Shown here one piece after another: positions 1-11,488 of a stretch of DNA of 34,912 nucleotides; positions within the stretch are counted from its first letter, which is position 1; the number at the start of each line of letters is the position of its first letter. Where the stretch lies: contig NZ_JAKFYR010000007.1 in NCBI RefSeq assembly GCF_022554085.1, forward strand, positions 1 to 34,912, written 5' to 3'. The position numbers and the translations under genes were made by a program. Source of the DNA: Rhodococcus sp. CH91. GTDB taxonomy: Bacteria > Actinomycetota > Actinomycetes > Mycobacteriales > Mycobacteriaceae. The notes under the pieces were generated by a model, which had not been told where the DNA came from, did no database searches, and saw nothing but the letters and a program-made list of their open reading frames with translations.

Positions 1-338
1 GCCGGTGCGGCCTCCTCCTCGGCCGGAGCTTCCTCTGCGGGCGCCTCCTCGGCGGGTGCTTCCTCGGATGCGGGAGCGGAACCCTCACCGGAAGCCTCGT
101 CGGCGTCACCGATCAGGGCCAGTTCGCCACCGATCTCGACCGTGTCGTCTTCCTGGGCGACGATCTTGACCAGCACGCCGGCGGCGGGCGAAGGGATTTC
201 GGTGTCGACCTTGTCCGTGGAGACTTCGAGCAGGGGCTCGTCGACTTCGACCGTGTCTCCTTCCTGCTTGAGCCATCGCGTGACAGTTCCCTCGGTGACG
301 CTCTCACCAAGCGCTGGCATCTGGACGGAGAAGGCCAT
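1..338 (-). CDS. sucB: Dihydrolipoamide acyltransferase E2, N-terminal part (cut by window edge)
   Basis: E2 core subunit of a 2-oxoacid dehydrogenase complex; it carries the acyl group on a lipoyl arm. Only the first ~112 residues are inside the window. They form a biotinyl/lipoyl domain (about residues 2-78) with the lipoyl-lysine motif [14 protein letters not shown], followed by an Ala/Glu/Pro-rich flexible linker made of repeated EEAPA units, which is typical of actinobacterial SucB/DlaT linkers. The ATG at 338 has a GAGGAG-like ribosome site a few bases upstream (minus strand). The single visible lipoyl domain fits either succinyl- or acyltransferase specificity. In mycobacteria the gene at this place is dlaT/sucB, next to the pepA/pepB gene. 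The catalytic domain lies outside the window, so the substrate cannot be fixed. Confidence 0.93.
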   Translation of the reverse strand, partial: MAFSVQMPALGESVTEGTVTRWLKQEGDTVEVDEPLLEVSTDKVDTEIPSPAAGVLVKIVAQEDDTVEIGGELALIGDADEASGEGSAPASEEAPAEEAPAEEAPAEEEAAP

Positions 339-391
339 GTCTGTTGACTCCTCGACGGTTGTGTTCGTGTGTGTTGAGTTGTACCGACTCG

Positions 392-427
392 TGGTCGCCG
401 ACCATTGTGTGGTCGTTGACCATTGTG
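392..427. repeat. Tandem 18-bp repeat, each copy with a GGTC-N3-GACC palindrome
   Basis: Two adjacent 18-bp copies (392-409 and 410-427) share the pattern TGGTCGnnGACCATTGTG and differ only at the two n positions. Each copy contains inverted arms GGTC and GACC three bases apart. They lie 54-89 bp upstream of the sucB start. A weak minus-strand -10 candidate (TACAAC, 383-378) would put the copies over the -35 region. This looks like a double operator for a dimeric regulator of sucB; the regulator is unknown. Confidence 0.55.
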
Positions 428-580
428 CGCGGGGCGGGAACCCCGTGCGGCTGGTTCACGTGTTCGGTCCGGCCGATACCGGCGAGGCATGGCCGCACCC
501 ATCCTTGCACCCATCTTGCGGGGACGTTCGGGGAGGGCCGGATCAGCTCACGTCGGGCATCGCGGCGGATTCGAACACGC

Positions 581-614
581 GGGTCCTCTCCGTCCCGCTG
601 GACGGAGAGGACCC
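581..614 (-). terminator. Perfect 15-bp hairpin after pepA
   Basis: Arms 581-595 and 600-614 are exact complements around a CGCT loop. The hairpin starts 8 bp beyond the pepA stop codon. There is no U-tract on the minus strand, so it is an actinobacterial I-shaped terminator rather than an E. coli-type one. Confidence 0.8.
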
Positions 615-622
615 GGGCGGTG

Positions 623-2134
623 TCATCCGCGTTCGGCGACGTCCTCGATGACGGCGAGCATCGTCCGGACGGGTACACCGGTGCCGCCCTTGCCGACATA
701 GCCGAACGGGCCGCCGGTGTTGAAGGCCGGGCCGGCGATGTCGATGTGGGCCCACTGCACGCCGTCGGCGACGAACTCCTTCAGGAAGATGCCCGCTGCC
801 AACATGCCACCCCAGCGATGCGGGGTGACGTTCGCGAGATCTGCCACGCGCGATTCGAGGTCCCCGCGCAGTTCCTTCGGGAAGGGCATCGGCCAGCCGT
901 TCTCGCCGACCTCCTGCGAGAGGGCGGCGACGCGATCGCGGAACTCGTCGTGCCCCATGACGCCGGGGGTCCGCGTGCCCAGCGCGACCATCTGCGCGCC
1001 GGTGAGAGTGGCGGTGTCGATGAGGTAGTCGGGATCGTCCTCGCAGGCGCGCACGATCGCGTCGGCGAGGATCAGACGACCCTCCGCGTCGGTGTTGATG
1101 ACTTCGACGGTGGTGCCGCCGTACTGGGTCAGCACGTCACCGGGCCGCTGCGCGGTGGACGACGGCATGTTCTCGGCCATCGGCACCGTGGCGGTGACGT
1201 CGGCGGCGACCCCGAGCTTCGCGGCCAGCACGACGGTCGCGACGACCGCGGCCGCACCGGCCATGTCGGAGGTCATCGCCTCCATCCCCGCCGCGGGCTT
1301 GATCGAGATGCCGCCGGTGTCGAACGTGATGCCCTTGCCCACCAGTGCGATCTTCGGGGCCTTGCGCTTCTTCGGCGAGTACGACAGCCGCACGAGACGC
1401 GGGGGACGCGACGATCCCTTGCCGACACCGACGATGCCGCCGAAACCCTTCTTCTCGAGCGCCTTCTCGTCGAGGATCTCGACCTTCAGGCCGGCCGCCT
1501 CACCGAGAGCCTTGGCTCGCGCGGCGAACTCGGCCGGATAGAGGTGGCTGGGCGGGGTGTTGACGAAATCGCGGGCCGTGGCGACCGCTTCGGCGATCGC
1601 CGTGGCGCGGGCGAGCTCGGCCTTGGTGGCACGACTGCGCGGGGACGCGACGAGCAGTTCGACCCGCGAGACGGGCCGGGCGTCGTCCTTCGGTGCGGAC
1701 TTCTCCGAGCGGAACTCGGTGAAGGTGTACGCGCCGAGAGCGAAACCCTCGGCGGCGGCAGCGAGATCGACGGCCGACAGGGTCGTCGCGATCGTGCCCA
1801 CGCCCGTCAGCGCCCGCGCGGCGACACCTGCGGAACGGCGGACCTGCTCCGCGTCGATCTTGTCGGCGGCGCCGAGACCGACCGCGAGCACGCTCGACAC
1901 CGGCAGCGCGGCGGGTGCGGGCACGCGAGTGAGTTCCTCGCTCCGGCCGGTGGCGCCCACCGCGACCACGGCATCGAGCAATTCGCCGAGAACCGCTTCG
2001 TCGACGGGCGCATCGCCGGCGAGGATCTCGGGGGAACCGTCGGACGAGGTCAGCCCGATCACGAGCACCTCGGCGCGGGGGGATACCGAACCGGCGAGGA
2101 CGAGTTCGGGAAGATCGGGACTGGGGGCACTCAT
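623..2134 (-). CDS. pepA: Leucyl aminopeptidase (M17 family)
   Basis: Cytosolic metallo-aminopeptidase of 503 aa, the usual M17 length. It removes N-terminal residues from peptides in a hexamer with two metal ions per subunit. The C-terminal catalytic domain is complete: [11 protein letters not shown] (metal and catalytic residues K267, D272, K279), SDMAG (D290) and the family signature NTDAEGRL (D349, E351, R353). The N-terminal macro-like domain is about residues 1-170. An open frame continues upstream, but the ATG at 2134 is chosen because GAGGAG lies just before it and [11 protein letters not shown] begins the conserved protein. Divergent from gcvT with 157 bp between them. Confidence 0.95.
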   Translation of the reverse strand: MSAPSPDLPELVLAGSVSPRAEVLVIGLTSSDGSPEILAGDAPVDEAVLGELLDAVVAVGATGRSEELTRVPAPAALPVSSVLAVGLGAADKIDAEQVRRSAGVAARALTGVGTIATTLSAVDLAAAAEGFALGAYTFTEFRSEKSAPKDDARPVSRVELLVASPRSRATKAELARATAIAEAVATARDFVNTPPSHLYPAEFAARAKALGEAAGLKVEILDEKALEKKGFGGIVGVGKGSSRPPRLVRLSYSPKKRKAPKIALVGKGITFDTGGISIKPAAGMEAMTSDMAGAAAVVATVVLAAKLGVAADVTATVPMAENMPSSTAQRPGDVLTQYGGTTVEVINTDAEGRLILADAIVRACEDDPDYLIDTATLTGAQMVALGTRTPGVMGHDEFRDRVAALSQEVGENGWPMPFPKELRGDLESRVADLANVTPHRWGGMLAAGIFLKEFVADGVQWAHIDIAGPAFNTGGPFGYVGKGGTGVPVRTMLAVIEDVAERG

Positions 2135-2277
2135 GGGCGTCTCCTCGGAGTTCGATCGGAAAGGGAATCGGCCGGGAACGACCGGGCCGTTCCCGTAGAT
2201 GTTCGTCGGGTCGAGGCTGGATCGCCCCGATGCTAACGACCCTAGTGACCGGTACGGCGGACGTCGCTTCTGTGGGA

Positions 2278-2283
2278 TAGCGT
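2278..2283 (+). promoter_or_regulatory. -10 box (TAGCGT) of gcvT
   Basis: TAGCGT fits the actinobacterial TAnnnT -10 consensus and ends 8 nt before the gcvT ATG. There is no Shine-Dalgarno sequence in between, so a leaderless or nearly leaderless mRNA is likely. No clear -35 is visible. Confidence 0.45.
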
Positions 2284-2291
2284 CGTACGCC

Positions 2292-3392
2292 ATGAGCGAC
2301 GAGGAACTGCAGCAGGGGCCCATCCACGCCGTACACACCGAGCTCGGCGCGACCTTCGCTCCCTTCGGCGGCTGGGAGATGCCCGTCTCGTATGCGGGGA
2401 CGGTCGCCGAACACACCGCCGTGCGCCAGGCGGTGGGCCTGTTCGACGTCAGTCACCTCGGCAAGGCGCTCGTCTCCGGTCCCGGCGCGGCGGAGTTCCT
2501 GAACACGACGCTGAGCAACGACCTCACCCGGATCGGTCCCGGGAAAGCGCAGTACACCCTGTGCTGCACGGAAGGCGGCGGCGTGGTCGACGACCTCATC
2601 GTCTACTACGTCTCCGACGACGAACTCTTCCTCGTTCCCAATGCCGCCAACACTGCGGCCGTGGTCGATGCGCTGTCCGCGGCAGCACCGTCCGGCGTCA
2701 CAGTGACGAACCTGCATCGGGACTACGCGGTGCTCGCCGTCCAGGGGCCGAAGTCCGCCGACGTCCTCTCGGCCCTCGGCCTGCCCACCGACATCGAGTA
2801 CATGGCGTTCGTCGACGCCGAGTACGAGGGCGCGCCCGTGCGGGTGTGCCGGAGCGGATACACCGGCGAGCACGGCTACGAGGTTCTGCCTCGCTGGGAC
2901 GACGCAGAACGCACCTTCCGCGCTCTGCTCGACGGCGTCCGCGCACAGGGCGGTCAGGTCGCAGGCCTCGGTGCCCGCGACACACTGCGCACCGAGATGG
3001 GCTACGCCCTGCACGGACACGAGCTGTCGGTGGACATCTCCCCGCTCCAGGCCCGCTGCGGCTGGGCGGTGGGCTGGAAGAAGCCGCAATTCTGGGGTCG
3101 CGACGCCCTGCTCCGCGAGAAGGACGCAGGTCCCGCGCGGAAACTGTGGGGACTGCGGGCTCTCGACCGGGGTGTCCTCCGGCAGGATCTGACGGTGCTG
3201 CACGACGGTGCCGCCGTCGGGCGGACCACCTCGGGCACCTTCTCGCCGACCCTCAAGGTCGGTATCGCTCTCGCTCTCCTCGACACGGCGGCGGGTCTCG
3301 AACCCGGCGACGAAGTGAGCGTGGACGTGCGTGGACGATCTCTGCGCGCCGAGGTGGTCGCGCCGCCGTTCGTCGAGGACCACACGAGATAG
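2292..3392 (+). CDS. gcvT: Glycine cleavage system T protein (aminomethyltransferase)
   Basis: 366 aa, the normal GcvT length. It transfers the methylene group from the aminomethyl-lipoyl arm of GcvH to tetrahydrofolate and releases ammonia. Recognisable stretches are the N-terminal [20 protein letters not shown], the folate-fold segment [13 protein letters not shown] and [13 protein letters not shown], and the C-terminal beta-barrel with [18 protein letters not shown]. In-frame codons continue upstream to 2199, but the family begins at [15 protein letters not shown], so ATG 2292 is used. ilvE follows after 32 bp with its own -10 box. The gcvH and gcvP genes are not in the window. Confidence 0.95.
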   Translation: MSDEELQQGPIHAVHTELGATFAPFGGWEMPVSYAGTVAEHTAVRQAVGLFDVSHLGKALVSGPGAAEFLNTTLSNDLTRIGPGKAQYTLCCTEGGGVVDDLIVYYVSDDELFLVPNAANTAAVVDALSAAAPSGVTVTNLHRDYAVLAVQGPKSADVLSALGLPTDIEYMAFVDAEYEGAPVRVCRSGYTGEHGYEVLPRWDDAERTFRALLDGVRAQGGQVAGLGARDTLRTEMGYALHGHELSVDISPLQARCGWAVGWKKPQFWGRDALLREKDAGPARKLWGLRALDRGVLRQDLTVLHDGAAVGRTTSGTFSPTLKVGIALALLDTAAGLEPGDEVSVDVRGRSLRAEVVAPPFVEDHTR

Positions 3393-3410
3393 GGCTTTCG
3401 AGGGCGGTTG

Positions 3411-3416
3411 TAGCAT
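3411..3416 (+). promoter_or_regulatory. -10 box (TAGCAT) of ilvE
   Basis: TAGCAT fits TAnnnT and ends 8 nt before the ilvE ATG. It sits in the 32-bp gap after gcvT with no ribosome binding site. ilvE is therefore probably transcribed on its own as a leaderless or nearly leaderless message as well as by read-through from gcvT. Confidence 0.5.
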
Positions 3417-3424
3417 TGTCGTCC

Positions 3425-4531
3425 ATGACAGGTGTCCTCGAATTCGCCCGCGTCCAGCATCCCTCACCGATCTCGGTGGAGCGGCGACAGGAGATTCTGT
3501 CGAATCCGGGCTTCGGGCAGCACTTCACCGATCACATGGTGTCGATCACCTACACCGACGGGATCGGCTGGCACGACGCGAAGGTCGAGCCGTACGCCCC
3601 GATCTCGCTCGATCCGGCCGCGATGGTCCTCCACTACGGTCAGGCCATCTTCGAAGGACTCAAGGCCTACCGTCAGGCCGACGGAAGCATCGCCTCCTTC
3701 CGTCCGACGGCCAACGCGGCCCGGATGAACCGTTCGGCCGAGCGCATCGCCATGCCGTACCTGCCGCCGGAACTGTTCGTCCGCGCGATCACCGAGCTGG
3801 TCGAGGCGGATCACGAGTGGGTTCCGGCGGCGGGTGGCGAGGAGTCGCTGTACCTGCGTCCGTTCACCTTCGCGACCGAGCCCGCGCTCGGGGTGCGGCC
3901 CGCGAAGGAGTACAAGTTCCTGGTCATCGGGTCTCCGGCGGGTGCCTACTTCCCGCGCGGGGTGCGGCCGGTCCACGTGTGGCTCTCGCGCGAGTACGTG
4001 CGCGCGTCTCCCGGGGGGACCGGCGCGGCGAAGTTCGCCGGCAACTACGCAGCCTCGCTCGTCGCGCAGGCGCACGCCGCCGAGCAGGGCTGCGACCAGG
4101 TCGTGTGGCTCGACGCCCACGAACGGAAGTACGTCGAGGAGATGGGCGGCATGAACCTGTACTTCGTGTACGGGTCCGGTGCCGACGCCCGTCTCGTCAC
4201 GCCCGAGCTGTCCGGCTCGCTGCTCCCGGGCATCACCCGGGATTCGCTGCTCACACTCGCCAAGGACTCCGGTCTCGTGGTGGAGGAGCGACGCATCAGC
4301 ACCGACGAGTGGCGCGAGAAGGCCACCAGCGGGGAGATCACCGAGGTGTTCGCGTGCGGCACGGCCGCGGTCATCACGCCGGTCGGCAGCGTCAAGGACA
4401 AGGACGGCGAGTTCACGATCGCGGACGGCGAGCCCGGCCCGATCACGATGGCGCTGCGCGACACCCTCACGGGTATCCAGCGCGGCACCTTCGCCGACAC
4501 CCACGGCTGGATGACCACGCTGCGCAAGTAG
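3425..4531 (+). CDS. ilvE: Branched-chain amino acid aminotransferase
   Basis: 368 aa, fold-type IV PLP enzyme. It interconverts Leu/Ile/Val and their 2-oxo acids with glutamate/2-oxoglutarate. The PLP lysine is K203 in [14 protein letters not shown]. Other family marks are [13 protein letters not shown] near residue 71, [10 protein letters not shown] near 143, [12 protein letters not shown], and the C-terminal [16 protein letters not shown] that binds PLP phosphate. ATG 3425 is chosen because [14 protein letters not shown] matches the start of actinobacterial IlvE and a -10 box lies just upstream; the frame is open further upstream inside gcvT. It converges on cobS across a strong hairpin. 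Confidence 0.96.
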   Translation: MTGVLEFARVQHPSPISVERRQEILSNPGFGQHFTDHMVSITYTDGIGWHDAKVEPYAPISLDPAAMVLHYGQAIFEGLKAYRQADGSIASFRPTANAARMNRSAERIAMPYLPPELFVRAITELVEADHEWVPAAGGEESLYLRPFTFATEPALGVRPAKEYKFLVIGSPAGAYFPRGVRPVHVWLSREYVRASPGGTGAAKFAGNYAASLVAQAHAAEQGCDQVVWLDAHERKYVEEMGGMNLYFVYGSGADARLVTPELSGSLLPGITRDSLLTLAKDSGLVVEERRISTDEWREKATSGEITEVFACGTAAVITPVGSVKDKDGEFTIADGEPGPITMALRDTLTGIQRGTFADTHGWMTTLRK

Positions 4532-4547
4532 GTCGGGCTTCCGGACT

Positions 4548-4590
4548 CGCGGTGCGGGGTGCTACCGGATCGGTAGCACCCCGCACCGCG
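4548..4590. terminator. 20-bp bidirectional hairpin between ilvE and cobS
   Basis: Arms 4548-4567 and 4571-4590 are perfectly complementary around a 3-nt loop. It lies 16 bp after the ilvE stop and 12 bp from the end of cobS, so it can serve both convergent genes. No U-tract on either side. Confidence 0.85.
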
Positions 4591-4602
4591 TTCACGAGGC
4601 TC

Positions 4603-5367
4603 TCAGAGCAGGATCGCGGCCGCCACCGCGACCGCGGTGGCCACGCCTTCCGACACGGCGCCGAGCACGTCGCCGTTCATACCTCCGAAACGTGTCGCGC
4701 AGTGACGGGCGAATCTCACGGCGGTGCCGAGCACCACCGCGAGCACGAGGGGTCCGGACCAGGCCGGGCCGGGCAGGCATATCACCGCCGCAGCCGCCGC
4801 CGCCAGCGACCACAGAGCGATCGGCGCGACGCCCTGGGTGCCGGACACGAGCGCGCCGAAGCCGCTCCCCGGCGCGGCAGGAACTCCCCGCCGGCAGACT
4901 GCGACCACCGCCACCCGGCCGGTGAAGACCGCGAAGCCGACGGCCCACCATGCGTGGGCCTCGGCGAGCGCCCCGAAGGAGGCGGCCTGCAGGCCGATCA
5001 CGACGACGAGCGCGGCAACTCCGAACGGTCCGGCGCCGCCGCTGTGCATCACCTCGCGTGCGCGTTCCGGCGGACCGTAACAACCGAGACCGTCTGCGGT
5101 GTCGCTCAGTCCGTCGACGTGCATCCCCCGGGTGCCCACGATCAGGGCCCCGGCGCACAACAAGCCCGTGACCAGGGGAGGAGACCCTGCGGCGACCGCG
5201 AGCGCGCAGGTTCCCACCGCCACGGCCGCGAGCACCGCCCCGGCGATCGGGGCCGCAGTGATCGCTCGTCCCGCGACCGTCCGGTCGATCTCGGCCGGGC
5301 CCCGGACGGGAAGGACCGTCAGCCACGACAGTGCCAGTGCGATGCCCTCGGCCCAGCGGCGCAGCAT
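4603..5367 (-). CDS. cobS: Adenosylcobinamide-GDP ribazoletransferase (cobalamin synthase)
   Basis: 254 aa, polytopic inner-membrane enzyme that joins adenosylcobinamide-GDP to alpha-ribazole to give adenosylcobalamin. The start ([23 protein letters not shown]) and the conserved GMHVDGLSDTADGLGCYG segment near residues 80-97, with acidic metal-binding residues, are diagnostic. GPFGVAALVVVIGLQ follows, and several hydrophobic segments fill the rest. Its ATG overlaps the TGA of cobT by one base (TGATG), so translation is probably coupled. The upstream open frame inside cobT is rejected because the family start is at 5367. No cobU/cobP is next to it. Confidence 0.93.
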   Translation of the reverse strand: MLRRWAEGIALALSWLTVLPVRGPAEIDRTVAGRAITAAPIAGAVLAAVAVGTCALAVAAGSPPLVTGLLCAGALIVGTRGMHVDGLSDTADGLGCYGPPERAREVMHSGGAGPFGVAALVVVIGLQAASFGALAEAHAWWAVGFAVFTGRVAVVAVCRRGVPAAPGSGFGALVSGTQGVAPIALWSLAAAAAAVICLPGPAWSGPLVLAVVLGTAVRFARHCATRFGGMNGDVLGAVSEGVATAVAVAAAILL

Positions 5368-6458
5368 CAGTCGGTGACGGCCGGGGTGGCCTCGTCCCGG
5401 GTGCTCACGCCCGCCTCGGAGAAGGTCGCCATCCGGGCGAGGATCGACACCGCCCCCTGCAGTACGGGCAGTGCGGTCACCGCACCCGACCCTTCGCCCA
5501 GACGCATGCCCAGGTCGACGATCGGCTCGAGCCGGAGGTGGCGGAGGGCGATGGTATGGGCGGGCTCGGCGGAACGGTGACCCGCCACCCACCACCGCGC
5601 CGCGCCCGGCGCGAGTTCTTCCGCGACCATCGCAGCGGCCGTGACGACCACCCCGTCGAGGATCACGGGTGTGCGGCGGACCGCGGCCTGTGCGAGGAAA
5701 CCGGCCATCGCCGCGAAATCCGCGCCCCCGGCGACGCGGAGCAACGCGACGGGATTCCGTACCTGCGGCCGGGCGCGTCGCATGGCGTCGCGGATCGCAG
5801 TGACCTTGCGCATCCATCCGGCATCGTCCACGCCGGTGCCGCGCCCGACCGCGGCCACCGGCTCGGTGGAGGTGAGCGTCGCGATGAGAACGGTTGCGGG
5901 AGTGGTGTTCCCGATTCCCATATCACCCGCGACGAGCAGGTCGGCCCCTTCGTCGACCTCCCGGTCGGCGAGTGCGCGGCCCGCCTCGATCGCCCGCACG
6001 GTCTCCTCGTGGGTGAGGGCGTCCTCGCGGTCGATGCTTCCGCTCGATCGCCGGATCTTGTATCCGGAGACCTCCGGGGAGGTGTCGCTCTCGACCGCCA
6101 TGTCCACGACCCGTACCCCCGCGCCGGCTGCCTCCGCGAGTACGTTCACGGCGGCGCCTCCCGCGGAGAGATTCGCAACCATCTGCGCGGTGACCTCCGG
6201 CGGGTAGGCCGACACGCCGCCCCGGGCGACACCGTGGTCGCCGGCGAAGACGACGACGCGGGGTCGCCGGAAGGGATGCGGCGGGACTTCGCCCTGGCAG
6301 GCGGCGACCCAGCACCCGAGTTCCTCGAGGCGGCCGAGCGACCCGGCGGGTTTCGTCAGATCCCGCTGGCGTTCCTCGGCGCGGACACGCGCTTCGAGAT
6401 CGGGTGTGTCGACGCGGGGGAACTCGATGTCGGCGGGGGATTCGGAACCGCTGGTCAC
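5367..6458 (-). CDS. cobT: Nicotinate-nucleotide-dimethylbenzimidazole phosphoribosyltransferase
   Basis: 363 aa. It makes alpha-ribazole phosphate from 5,6-dimethylbenzimidazole and nicotinate mononucleotide for the lower ligand of B12. Family marks are [34 protein letters not shown], the [14 protein letters not shown] loop and the C-terminal [12 protein letters not shown], whose glutamate is the presumed catalytic base. It starts with GTG at 6458 behind an AGAGG ribosome site. cobS follows with a 1-nt overlap, so the two form an operon for the last steps of cobalamin assembly. The leader is short (about 120 bp to the divergent ORF) and no cobalamin riboswitch was recognised in it. Confidence 0.95.
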   Translation of the reverse strand: MTSGSESPADIEFPRVDTPDLEARVRAEERQRDLTKPAGSLGRLEELGCWVAACQGEVPPHPFRRPRVVVFAGDHGVARGGVSAYPPEVTAQMVANLSAGGAAVNVLAEAAGAGVRVVDMAVESDTSPEVSGYKIRRSSGSIDREDALTHEETVRAIEAGRALADREVDEGADLLVAGDMGIGNTTPATVLIATLTSTEPVAAVGRGTGVDDAGWMRKVTAIRDAMRRARPQVRNPVALLRVAGGADFAAMAGFLAQAAVRRTPVILDGVVVTAAAMVAEELAPGAARWWVAGHRSAEPAHTIALRHLRLEPIVDLGMRLGEGSGAVTALPVLQGAVSILARMATFSEAGVSTRDEATPAVTD

Positions 6459-6582
6459 AGGTCACCTCTCGGACGGATCTTCACGGTGCGACGCTATCAA
6501 TCGACCGATGCTGGCAGGAATTCGACGTCATATGTCATCACTGCCACTTTCGGTACCTAACGGACCCACGGAAGATCAGGAC

Positions 6583-6816
6583 ATGATCGAACTCTTCGTC
6601 ACCGCCGGGGTCCTGTCCACCCTCGTCCTGGTTCCCGAGGTCCTGCGCCGGCGCGCGCGTCCCGCACCCGCCTGGATCAGGCGCGCGTACTGGCGCCTGC
6701 ACTGGGAACGGCCTGCGGATACGACTCGGCCGCGGCACGACATGTCGCAGGACATGCAGGCCGCGGCCGAGATCAGGCGATTACCGCCGGTCGCGTGCGG
6801 AGCGCCTCACCACTGA
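6583..6816 (+). CDS. Possible small single-pass membrane protein (77 aa)
   Basis: Not recognised. The frame from ATG 6583 gives a hydrophobic N-terminus (MIELFVTAGVLSTLVLVPEV) that could span the membrane once, followed by an Arg-rich, Trp-containing tail (WIRRAYWRLHWERP). The ribosome site is weak (GGAAGAT about 9 nt upstream). The frame is also open further upstream (alternative ATGs at 6406 and 6532). It sits divergently from cobT and convergently to the DUF3043 gene, in a slot that would otherwise be empty for about 400 bp. G/C-rich third positions support coding only moderately. Confidence 0.4.
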   Translation: MIELFVTAGVLSTLVLVPEVLRRRARPAPAWIRRAYWRLHWERPADTTRPRHDMSQDMQAAAEIRRLPPVACGAPHH

Positions 6817-6865
6817 GCTGCGCAGCACCGGTTGCCGCAACCCGAGCTGCCCGAGGGGGCGGAGA

Positions 6866-7537
6866 TCAGACGGCGTCGCCCGGGCCCACCCGGGGCAGCG
6901 GCGCGCGCAGCTTCTTGATCTGCGAGGCGCGCACGAATGCGTACCAGCCCAGACCGAAGCCGCCGTCCGTCGAATCCGGGAAGCGCTGACGCACCTTCTT
7001 GTTCACCAGACGTCCGAGATAGATGCCCTCGATGACCATCAGGAGCATCATCACGAACATCGCGAGAGTGATGTACTGCTGTACCACCGGGCCGAGGAAC
7101 ATCGACATGATGAGCACCAGCGCGAGCGGCATGAACAGGCCGACGAGATTGCGGCGGCTGTCGACGAGATCACGCACGTAGGCGCGGACCGGACCGCGGT
7201 CGCGGGGGAGCAGATACTTCTCCTCACCCGCCAGCATCCGGTTGCGACGCTCGGCGGCGTCGGCACGCCGCTTCGCGGCCGCGACCTTGCGCTCCTCCTT
7301 GGACTGCGACTTGCGGGCGGCCTTACGCCGTTCGCGGGCCTCCTTGGCCGTTGTGGGTGCCGGAGCCACGGGTCCGCGTCGGCGGCCCTCCGCGTCGCGC
7401 CGCTTGGGCGTGGGCCGTCCCTTGCCGACCGTCACCTTGGGCGCAGGCTGGTCGGGCACCTCGGCCGGGGAAGCCTCGGGCGCAGGAACCTTGTGATCGG
7501 CAGAGTCGTCGGAACCACCGCGGCGTAGCAACTTCAC
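6866..7537 (-). CDS. DUF3043-type membrane protein
   Basis: 223 aa, conserved actinobacterial membrane protein of unknown function (Rv2206-like by position and sequence style). The N-terminal ~100 residues are highly charged and low-complexity (Pro/Ala, then KEARERRKAARKSQSKEER), predicted cytosolic and partly helical. Then follow GEEKYLLPRDRGPVRAYVRD and VDSRRNLVGLFMPLA and two hydrophobic segments (about residues 130-150 and 155-175), ending in a basic tail. The start is GTG 7537, with no Shine-Dalgarno but a TAGCCT -10 box exactly 6 nt upstream, so the mRNA is probably leaderless. Divergent from the Fe-S carrier gene. Confidence 0.88.
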   Translation of the reverse strand: MKLLRRGGSDDSADHKVPAPEASPAEVPDQPAPKVTVGKGRPTPKRRDAEGRRRGPVAPAPTTAKEARERRKAARKSQSKEERKVAAAKRRADAAERRNRMLAGEEKYLLPRDRGPVRAYVRDLVDSRRNLVGLFMPLALVLIMSMFLGPVVQQYITLAMFVMMLLMVIEGIYLGRLVNKKVRQRFPDSTDGGFGLGWYAFVRASQIKKLRAPLPRVGPGDAV

Positions 7538-7543
7538 CCCACC

Positions 7544-7549
7544 AGGCTA
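7544..7549 (-). promoter_or_regulatory. -10 box (TAGCCT) of the DUF3043 gene, leaderless
   Basis: On the minus strand TAGCCT is followed by exactly 6 nt (GGTGGG) and then the GTG start at 7537. This is the same geometry as at the genes starting at 25757, 27133, 32857 and 33404, which predicts transcription start at the first base of the start codon. Confidence 0.55.
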
Positions 7550-7677
7550 TGGGATAGTGGATGCCAGCGGGAAATCCGTGTGCCATACCACGCTCGTCGT
7601 GACTCGTCCACGAGGAATAGATTCCGGCGCGGTACCGTTGAACCAACGGGTTTCGACACGAACGACAGGGAGCGCCC

Positions 7678-8028
7678 ATGACTGTGCAGCAAGAGACCGA
7701 GACTCACGGCGTCATTCTGACCGAGGCCGCCGCTGCCAAGGCGAAGGCACTGCTCGATCAGGAGGGCCGTGACGATCTGGCACTGCGTATCGCCGTTCAG
7801 CCCGGCGGGTGCGCCGGTCTGCGGTATCAGCTGTTCTTCGACGATCGCACGCTGGACGGAGACCTCACCAAGGACTTCGCCGGTGTGACGCTCGCCGTCG
7901 ACCGGATGAGCGCGCCGTACGTCGAAGGTGCGTCGATCGACTTCGTCGACACCATCGAGAAGCAGGGCTTCACCATCGACAACCCGAACGCTACGGGGTC
8001 GTGCGCCTGCGGCGACTCGTTCAACTGA
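7678..8028 (+). CDS. A-type iron-sulfur cluster carrier (HesB/ErpA/IscA family)
   Basis: 116 aa. It carries and inserts Fe-S clusters into apo-proteins. The three cluster-binding cysteines are present: C45 in QPGGCAGLRY and C109/C111 in the C-terminal GSCACGDSFN. The start is supported by GGGAG 6-10 nt before ATG 7678. It corresponds to Rv2204c by position. The gene stands alone, divergent from the DUF3043 gene and closed by a strong hairpin. Nearby clients could include the Rieske protein QcrA of the same region, but that link is only proximity. Confidence 0.95.
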   Translation: MTVQQETETHGVILTEAAAAKAKALLDQEGRDDLALRIAVQPGGCAGLRYQLFFDDRTLDGDLTKDFAGVTLAVDRMSAPYVEGASIDFVDTIEKQGFTIDNPNATGSCACGDSFN

Positions 8029-8035
8029 GGACGCG

Positions 8036-8075
8036 CGACAGGACCCCGGTGCCCGACGGCACCGGGGTCCTGTCG
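8036..8075. terminator. 18-bp perfect hairpin after the Fe-S carrier gene
   Basis: Arms 8036-8053 and 8058-8075 are exact complements around a 4-nt loop, 7 bp after the stop codon. The flank TATTCG is not a true U-tract. Confidence 0.82.
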
Positions 8076-8087
8076 TATTCGCGGTAG

Positions 8088-9128
<1,041 letters not shown>

Positions 9129-9151
9129 CCCGCATCCCACCCCGCACACGC

Positions 9152-9193
9152 AACGGCCGCGGACCTCTTCGTGCGAAGGGATCCGCGGCCGTT
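9152..9193. terminator. Hairpin between convergent adoK and asnB
   Basis: Arms 9152-9163 and 9182-9193 are perfect 12-bp complements, and the inner sequence pairs further in part (TTCG/CGAA). It lies 23 bp after adoK and 11 bp from the end of asnB, so it probably serves both. Confidence 0.72.
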
Positions 9194-9204
9194 CCCGTGC
9201 TCGG

Positions 9205-11130
<1,926 letters not shown>

Positions 11131-11488
11131 GCGTGGGGTACCTCATTCCGGTCGGGGTGTCACGAACGAACCCCGATGGGTGCCCGGCGCGGGACACCGC
11201 ACCGCGCATGACACCGGGAACTACCACTCGGGGTCCGGCGTTGGTTCTATCGAAGTATGCCGCAGACGGTCGAGCCCGGGCAGGCGCGCCCGTGCCGCGG
11301 GCCGCCGCACGCCCGATTCGTGAAAAACCGACGTCACGACCCACGCCTTCCGGCCGAAACGCCCACGCGGGCACTTTCTTCGTGCCCCGACGATGGATAG
11401 CGGCCGGGTTTGGTCTACGCTGCGTAGTAATTGGGCTGGCCCTCCGGGTGTGCCCTGGTGGAATTGCGGCGATCAGGAAGGCGTGAAC
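11131..11488. other. 358-bp divergent intergenic region, asnB/ctaC
   Basis: No credible gene. It must hold the promoters of both asnB (minus) and ctaC (plus). One plausible plus-strand promoter is listed separately; the asnB promoter could not be placed. The G/C-rich 5' side contains short GC palindromes but no strong hairpin or known riboswitch. Confidence 0.5.
11394..11421 (+). promoter_or_regulatory. Possible ctaC promoter
   Basis: TGGATA (11394-11399, -35 like) and TACGCT (11416-11421, -10 TAnnnT) are separated by 16 bp. This would give a leader of about 60 nt ending in the AGGAAGG ribosome site (11475-11481). Confidence 0.4.

Noticed and set aside
344-2236. 630-aa open frame antisense to pepA
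   Set aside because: It is the mirror of pepA in a high-GC genome: Arg/Gly/Asp-rich, no family resemblance, while the opposite strand encodes a complete M17 peptidase with all metal ligands.
2199-2291. Upstream start for gcvT at ATG 2199
   Set aside because: The added 31 residues are not part of the GcvT family and would run through the promoter region; a -10 box just before ATG 2292 fits the shorter form.
2135-2291. Glycine riboswitch ahead of gcvT
   Set aside because: The 157-bp gap lacks the tandem aptamer cores, and most of it lies upstream of the likely transcription start.
1500-3467. 655-aa minus-strand frame across pepA and gcvT
   Set aside because: Spans two well-supported genes on different strands and has shadow-type composition ([15 protein letters not shown] style).
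6459-6582. Cobalamin riboswitch ahead of cobT
   Set aside because: No B12-box-like sequence or long leader; the gap is only about 120 bp.
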